Of a DNA stretch of 64,000 nucleotides, positions 59,100 through 64,000 are shown piece by piece. A program made the position numbers and the translations under genes. Each line of letters starts with the position of its first letter. Positions within the stretch are counted from its first letter, which is position 1. Location: the NCBI GenBank assembly GCA_951804985.1, contig OX638135.1, forward strand, positions 13,171,735 through 13,235,734, written 5' to 3'. The DNA comes from Dryomyza anilis (lineage: Eukaryota > Arthropoda > Insecta > Diptera > Dryomyzidae). Under the pieces are notes generated by a model that saw only the letters and a list, made by a program, of their open reading frames with translations, was not told the origin of the DNA and searched no databases.

Positions 59100-60670
59100 A
59101 TATTAACGTATAGTGACATACGAAAACACACTGTATTGACTTACAACAGTTATCTCGCACTTGGTCGTTCCACCGGAAATTCGGACGCCCTCTCCTACAT
59201 TGACCACCACTGGGTACAGAAAGAACAGCTTTTTTGCTGGACCGCTTTCATCCATACGCTCGACATGTACAATCCAGCGTAGGCGCTGGATCTTAATGCG
59301 CCCCACTATGTCAATATCGGCGTAGAGCTCATACATCTCTATCTAATTCTGTACTCGTTTTCAACGCATATCGGGCCATAGTTTTTCTGAAGAATCTTTA
59401 TCTCGAACGCTCCATGCCTCAGCGCCATAGAGTAGGACTGGCATGATGAGCGACTTATCTGCTCCTCAATTACCTACTGAGCCCAAAGTAACACCTGTTG
59501 GCAAGAGTTATTCTCTGGTTAATCTCTAGACTGACATTGTTTTCCTTGTTGATGCTGGTACCTAGGTATAGGAAGTCGTTCACAACTTCGAAGATGTGGT
59601 TGTCAATAGTGACGTATTGTCCAAGACGCCGGGACTCTTTGTTTTTTGACACCAGGAACTTTGTTTTGTCCTCGTTCACCGTAAGACCCATTCGTCGCGA
59701 TTCCCTCTTCAAACTGGAGAATGCTGCACTGACTGTTCGTACGCTCTGCCCAATGATGTCGATATCATCAGCGTACCCGAGCAGCATGGAACTCTTGTTG
59801 AAGATAGTGCCATTGTGATGGAGTTGTACAGCTCTTACAATCTTCTCTATTATTAGGTTGAAGAAGTCTCACGATAGGGCGTTGTCTAAAATCTCGTATG
59901 GTATTAAACGTATAAGAGAGGTAGTTCCCAATTCTCACTTAGTAACGTGTATTGCTCAGGGTCATCCTGCAAAGCCTTATAAGTTTCACAGGTATACCGA
60001 ACTCAGACATGGTGGCGTATAGGCGACTCCTTATCGGACTGTCGAAGACAGCTTTGTAGTCGCTAAAGGGTGGTGGGTGTCGATCTGCCTTTTTTTGGTC
60101 TTATCCAGGATTATGCGCAATGTGAAAATCTGGTCTATGGTGGACTTTCCAAGTCAGAAGCCGCACTGATAAGGTCCAATCAATATGTTGACGATAGGCT
60201 TCAGTCTTTCACATAATACGCTCGTTGGAACCTTATACGCGATAATGAGACTTATCCTACAGTAGTTGGCGCGTATCGTGGGATCCGGTCTGTTGTGTGG
60301 CAAGCTTGCTGACGTCTAGCTTTCTTTGCGTGTGTTTCTGTGCATTTTCGCGGCACATAAGCGTGTGCGAACCTTGGCTGCTCGATGTTGGCATTTCGGA
60401 TGGAACTTACGTCCATCACACTAGAAGCGTGCCTTTCGTCAAACACATCGTTATCAATGTGGTTGCGCGTGTTCTGATGGAGTTATCGCCACGTGACCTT
60501 GTGAATATTGAGATGCTTGAATGTAGTACTGCGGCAAAGTCGACCAGACTCATTCCATTGTCGGTGGTGTTGTCGAGGAGGCTGAATTGTCCAACTGTTG
60601 GACCAAAGATATTCTCATGGCCCACCTTGGCATTAAAGGAGGGCCAATATCCCTGGAGATGCTATGGTAA
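59100..60670 (-). mobile_element. APE-type LINE fragment: RT, C-terminus and rearranged endonuclease
   Basis: Same family as 19283-19655 and 40296-42310. From 3' to 5': C-terminal RLRWIVHVERMD (59300-59230), RT block (59787-59470), further RT (to 60280) and then a direct join at about 60296 to endonuclease text matching 41230 onward. About 950 bp are missing relative to the 40296-42310 copy at this join. Multiple stops and shifts. Confidence 0.8.
59470..59787 (-). pseudogene. LINE RT catalytic block
   Basis: Reads LLGYADDIDIIG (catalytic Asp pair intact), GLTVNEDKTKFLV and FLYLGTSINKENN, RT blocks 5-7 of a non-LTR element. An isolated 105-codon frame, upstream out of phase. Confidence 0.88.
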
Positions 60671-61299
60671 CTAACAGAAGTCGGTTAATTGCGCATGCAC
60701 TACTCCATTCTGAACCCCCTGTTTAAAATACGGGGTGTTTAATAAATGCGTATTACTGACATAACCTAGTCAAAAAAATTGGTTATAAAGTAAAATATGG
60801 TGATATATGAAGAACAATTTTTAATTCGTGTTTTAGAAAATTAAATTACCGTTCCAGTGGTATTTCACATTTTCGAACCCCATGATTTCTTCCTTTTTTG
60901 AAATGTACGTAAAATTGGAAATGTACAAAAATTAAAATTCAAATTTGTACTTTGCACCCCGTTGTCGAGCGGGGTGCATTTTTTCTAGCGGATCTTCAAA
61001 TTTGGTGGTTGAAATTAAAAAATAAATGAGAAATAATTTTAAACATTTATTAAAATTATAATCATTATCAGAATACATCAAATAACATATTTTTTGATCA
61101 TATTTCCAAACATAATATTTTTCTTTTATTTGAACCACCAAATCACAAGACCCACCACTGTTTAATTATTTCTGCAGCATTTCTTATCAACATAAAATTA
61201 TTGTGATTGGTAGAAAATTACTTCAAATGAACTGGTCTATAATTAAAAACTAACAAAAATGGGGTTTAGTAAATTTTGAGAAAAGCAATGATAAAGTAT
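60671..61299. other. AT-rich intergenic sequence with small hairpin
   Basis: No gene. A perfect 8-bp stem GCACCCCG/CGGGGTGC with loop TTGTCGAG lies at 60953-60976. GAACCCCCTGTTTAAAATAC at 60710 may belong to a small element end. Confidence 0.45.
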
Positions 61300-62930
61300 A
61301 AATTTTAATTTTTATTTTTGTATATTTCAAATTTACGTACATGGCTGCTACATGAACACTTAGACCAAAAGAGGTCCATTGTGATACCACAGATCTAATC
61401 CTGCTTCCACTCGTTGAACCAATCGGCGCTTTTTACAAAGCTACGTATAAATTTTATTTTAATGCCGGCAATATAGTTCAGGTTACCTAAGAAGTAATGG
61501 CCGAAGCATTTGTTCCTTTTGTGTGAGAGGGCTGGGCAAGTACAGAGGAGATGCAGAGTGGTTTCCTCCTCCTCGTCCACACAGCTCCTACGGAAGTCAG
61601 GATCTTGCACACCTAACCTTTTTGCGTGTCTGCCTATTATACAGTGACAAGTGATCTCCATCAGAGATGAGCGGCAGCCGTGGGGGACTCGGATATAACG
61701 GATTTGATGGAGGCTTGACCATCGATGAAAATACTAATATCATTTACGGATACTATATTCCATCTTAGCCAGGTAAGAACCTCTTTAATAGCCATGACTT
61801 CCGCTTGAAATACACTACAGTAGTCCGGCAGGCGGAAGGCTATACCTAAGTTTAGTTGTTCACAGAAAACATCACATCCTAACTTACCGTCCAGCTTAGA
61901 GCCGTCAGTATAGAATTCAAGAGTGTTTCCAGTTGTCAAAGTGCCTCCTTCCCAGTTTTCTCTAGAGGGTATAGTTGCCTTAAAGCCCCTATCTAGGAGA
62001 GAGTTGGAAGCATACAGTCGTTATTTTTGGGTAACGTTGTTAATAGATTTGTAATTGTGGTGTGTCCGCTATGTGTCTTCCGCCACTGGTTTGTGGCAGT
62101 AAGGCGAATCGCTGTATAAGTTACTATCTGTTTTCCTAAGATGTCTATTGGAATGAGATGTAAAAGCATGTTTAGTGCGTCAGAGGCCGTAGTTCTTAAA
62201 GCACCACTGATGCATAATGAGGCGTTTCTTTGTATTCTACTGAGATTGGAGAGATATGATGTTTTCTTCATTGTTGTCCACCAGACGAGAACTCCATACA
62301 AAAGTATGGGTCGCACTACCGTGACGTAGTCACAGCTTTTTGCAGGTATATAAGGCTACCGGAATGCTGGGACTAGTGGATAGTGTTTTCCTTAGTCTCG
62401 ATGCTTAGGATATTTCATTTATTTTCCCACAGAATTGTCTCCATGAGTCGTGCTTGGCTTTCCTGATTGCCGATTTATATGTCCGAAGACTGACCTTGTA
62501 GCACTCCCAGTCATGTAATAGTCTAGTGTACTTAGCTTTATTAAAAAGTGCCCTACTATTACTACGCAGGGTTCTGATGTTAGGTGACCAACAGTGTGGT
62601 ATAATTTTTCCCAATATGTCTGTTAGTTGGGCATGTTTTTGATTGCGCTGAATTGAGTGTATTTGTAAGTGTGTCACGAGTAGGTCAAGGTCCGCTACAC
62701 CATCAGGAGGTTTCGGATTTATGATCGACAGATTTGCTGTCACGATTTCATTGTATCGTGCGCAGTTCGTTTTCCTGTAATTCAGAGAGAGGGGTGGAGC
62801 TGGTGATTGTTTATACTAAACTGAATATAACGATGGTCAGAAAAAGAGTGATCATTTGACACTCTCCAGTCTATGACTTTCTGCGATGTTAAGTCAGAGA
62901 TAACTGTAATGTCTAAGACTTCTCTCTTAT
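61300..62930 (-). mobile_element. RNase H LINE, second damaged copy
   Basis: Minus strand, same general group as 24255-27399. Pieces: endonuclease end (VLDITVISD...DHSFSDHRYIQF, about 62930-62820), linker (62743-62405), RT C-terminus (RPILLYGVLVWW, 62316-61993), RNase H N-terminal half (61939-61670) and C-terminal Cys/His domain (61650-61395). The RT catalytic core is deleted between about 62345 and 62400, and half of RNase H at about 61665. Confidence 0.82.
61661..61939 (-). pseudogene. LINE RNase H domain, truncated
   Basis: FYTDGSKLDGKLGC and FQAEVMAI carry the first Asp and the Glu; IFIDGQASIKS carries the second Asp. The His/Asp end is lost at a deletion joining the C-terminal domain near 61660. 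Confidence 0.82.
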
Positions 62931-62956
62931 TTTTATACCCTACACTAAGAGAGTAG
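62931..62956 (+). mobile_element. Terminal fragment of the Helitron-like repeat
   Basis: TTTTTATACCCTACACTAAG matches the start of copy 2 at 20360, then diverges after about 22 bp. Confidence 0.55.
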
Positions 62957-63002
62957 TATGGATTCGCCGGTTCTGGCCCCACTGGGCTCCATGGAGCACA
63001 TT

Positions 63003-63360
63003 GTTGTTAGTGTAAATGAATTTTAACAGAGATGTTGTTATTTTTTTCAATAGGGATCATTTTTTAACATAGTTGTTGTTAGTGTAATTCAATAGGGATC
63101 ATTTTTTAACATAGTTGTTGTTAGTGTAATTCAATAGGGATCATTTTTTAACATAGTTGCTGTTAGTGTAATTCAATAGGGATCATTTTTTAACATAGTT
63201 GTTGTTGGTATAGTTCAATAGAGATCATTTTTTAACAGAGTTGTTGGTAGTGTAGTTCATTGGAGATCATATTTTAACAGTATAGTTGTTATTGTTTTTT
63301 CAATGGGGATCATATTTTAACAGAATATTTGTTATTGTTTTCATGGGAAGTATTTTTAAC
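63003..63360 (+). repeat. 42-bp minisatellite
   Basis: About eight copies of a unit built around AATAGGGATCATTTTTTAAC and GTTGTTGTTAGTGTA; GGGATC recurs at 63053, 63095, 63137 and 63179. The central four copies are nearly identical and the outer ones decay. No spacers distinguish it as anything but a tandem repeat. Confidence 0.93.
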
Positions 63361-64000
63361 AGATGTATATTATATGTATACTATATATTTTATAATGGCA
63401 TGGAGCCAGTGGGATGACTTTTTAACATAATTTGTTAATGTTGATACATACATATATATTATATGCATGTTATGAAGGCATGCAGCCGTAAAGAGTAAAT
63501 GTTGTTGTTGGGATAATTATATCGGAGTAAGCATTTTTTGTGAATGAGAATATTTACAAACGTATTCATGTTGTTGTTGTAAAATATTATAGTTGCAATT
63601 AGATTTCAGTTAACGTAGTTATAATGTATACTATAGTTATACTTGTTTGTTTTATTTTTGCATGATCATCAAGAGAGTTGAGGAGCAAAGGGTTCAATTT
63701 GAAACTTTGTTGAGGAACGGTGATTGTAATTTAAAACTTCGATATATGAATGAATATTATTATTGGATGCTTATTTTTTTTGTGGTTAATTTTTTTTGTT
63801 GTAACCAGGTTAAGACACTTCTGTATTAATGCATTGACATATATTTAATTCAAGGCCAATTTTACTATAAGGGTTATTGTACTGGATTTTATTCTACAAA
63901 GTCATGGTCGTTTAATTTGGTTATACGAATGAATGGAGCCATAAGGTTCCATTGGGATCATTTTTTAAATCATTTTCTATACTATATGTTTAAAAGATTG
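63361..64000. other. AT-rich sequence with degenerate repeat words
   Basis: No gene supported. Words such as ATGGAGCCAGTGGGATGAC (63400) and ATGGAGCCATAAGGTTCC (63933) hint at further degenerate copies linked to the minisatellite. Short open frames are unconvincing. Confidence 0.4.

Noticed and set aside
63003..63360. CRISPR-like repeat array
   Set aside because: Units are contiguous with no unique spacers, and the context is eukaryotic.

Overview
The window reads as AT-rich, transposon-dense chromosomal DNA of a higher fly (Diptera, probably Schizophora). Support comes from the terminal exon of an arthropod-type FoxP forkhead gene (10517-11065), from dispersed repeats carrying the TTGATCAGCAT...GTCCGTCTGTCTGTC signature I associate with fly genomes, and from insect-type Gypsy, LINE, hAT and Tc1 elements. 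I see only one host exon; nearly everything else is satellite DNA or mobile elements, many nested and broken.

Region 1 (1-12.0 kb) is simple-sequence DNA around FoxP. Three nearly pure (ATATTT)n blocks total about 6.2 kb. A module of spacer, (TA)n and (AAATAAAG)n occurs twice about 7.53 kb apart. A Helitron-like non-autonomous element sits between the second and third hexamer blocks. The FoxP exon lies between an (AAATAAAG)n array and its inverted counterpart (CTTTATTT)n.

Region 2 (12.3-24.3 kb) holds a non-autonomous element filled with a 15-bp minisatellite, a foldback repeat, Tc1/mariner relics, a tRNA-derived SINE, and one hAT-like element (19856-23341) nested in another (18608-23566), both with identifiable 8-bp target duplications.

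Region 3 (24.3-39.9 kb) is a LINE with RNase H whose endonuclease region is split by a Gypsy-type LTR retrotransposon complex (27400-39257, 4-bp duplication GAAT). The complex holds provirus A on the minus strand, with gag, a textbook -1 frameshift signal and pol, plus a deleted relative. Its two outermost LTRs lie in inverted orientation.

Region 4 (40.3-44.5 kb) holds an APE-type LINE fragment, a second copy of an ~870-bp repeat, a foldback MITE and an array of short GC-richer motifs.

Region 5 (44.5-58.9 kb) is a second Gypsy element, provirus B (minus strand, 4-bp duplication ATAT). Its gag is interrupted by element C (plus strand). C is related to A; it keeps an open 1084-codon gag-protease-RT-RNase H frame, an integrase frame and a broken env-like gene with a furin-type site, but has lost its 5' LTR.

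Region 6 (58.9-64 kb) has two more damaged LINEs and a 42-bp minisatellite.

No operons, CRISPR arrays, rRNA genes or functional tRNA genes were seen. Identities rest on motifs read by eye; clade names for the LINEs and transposons are inferences.
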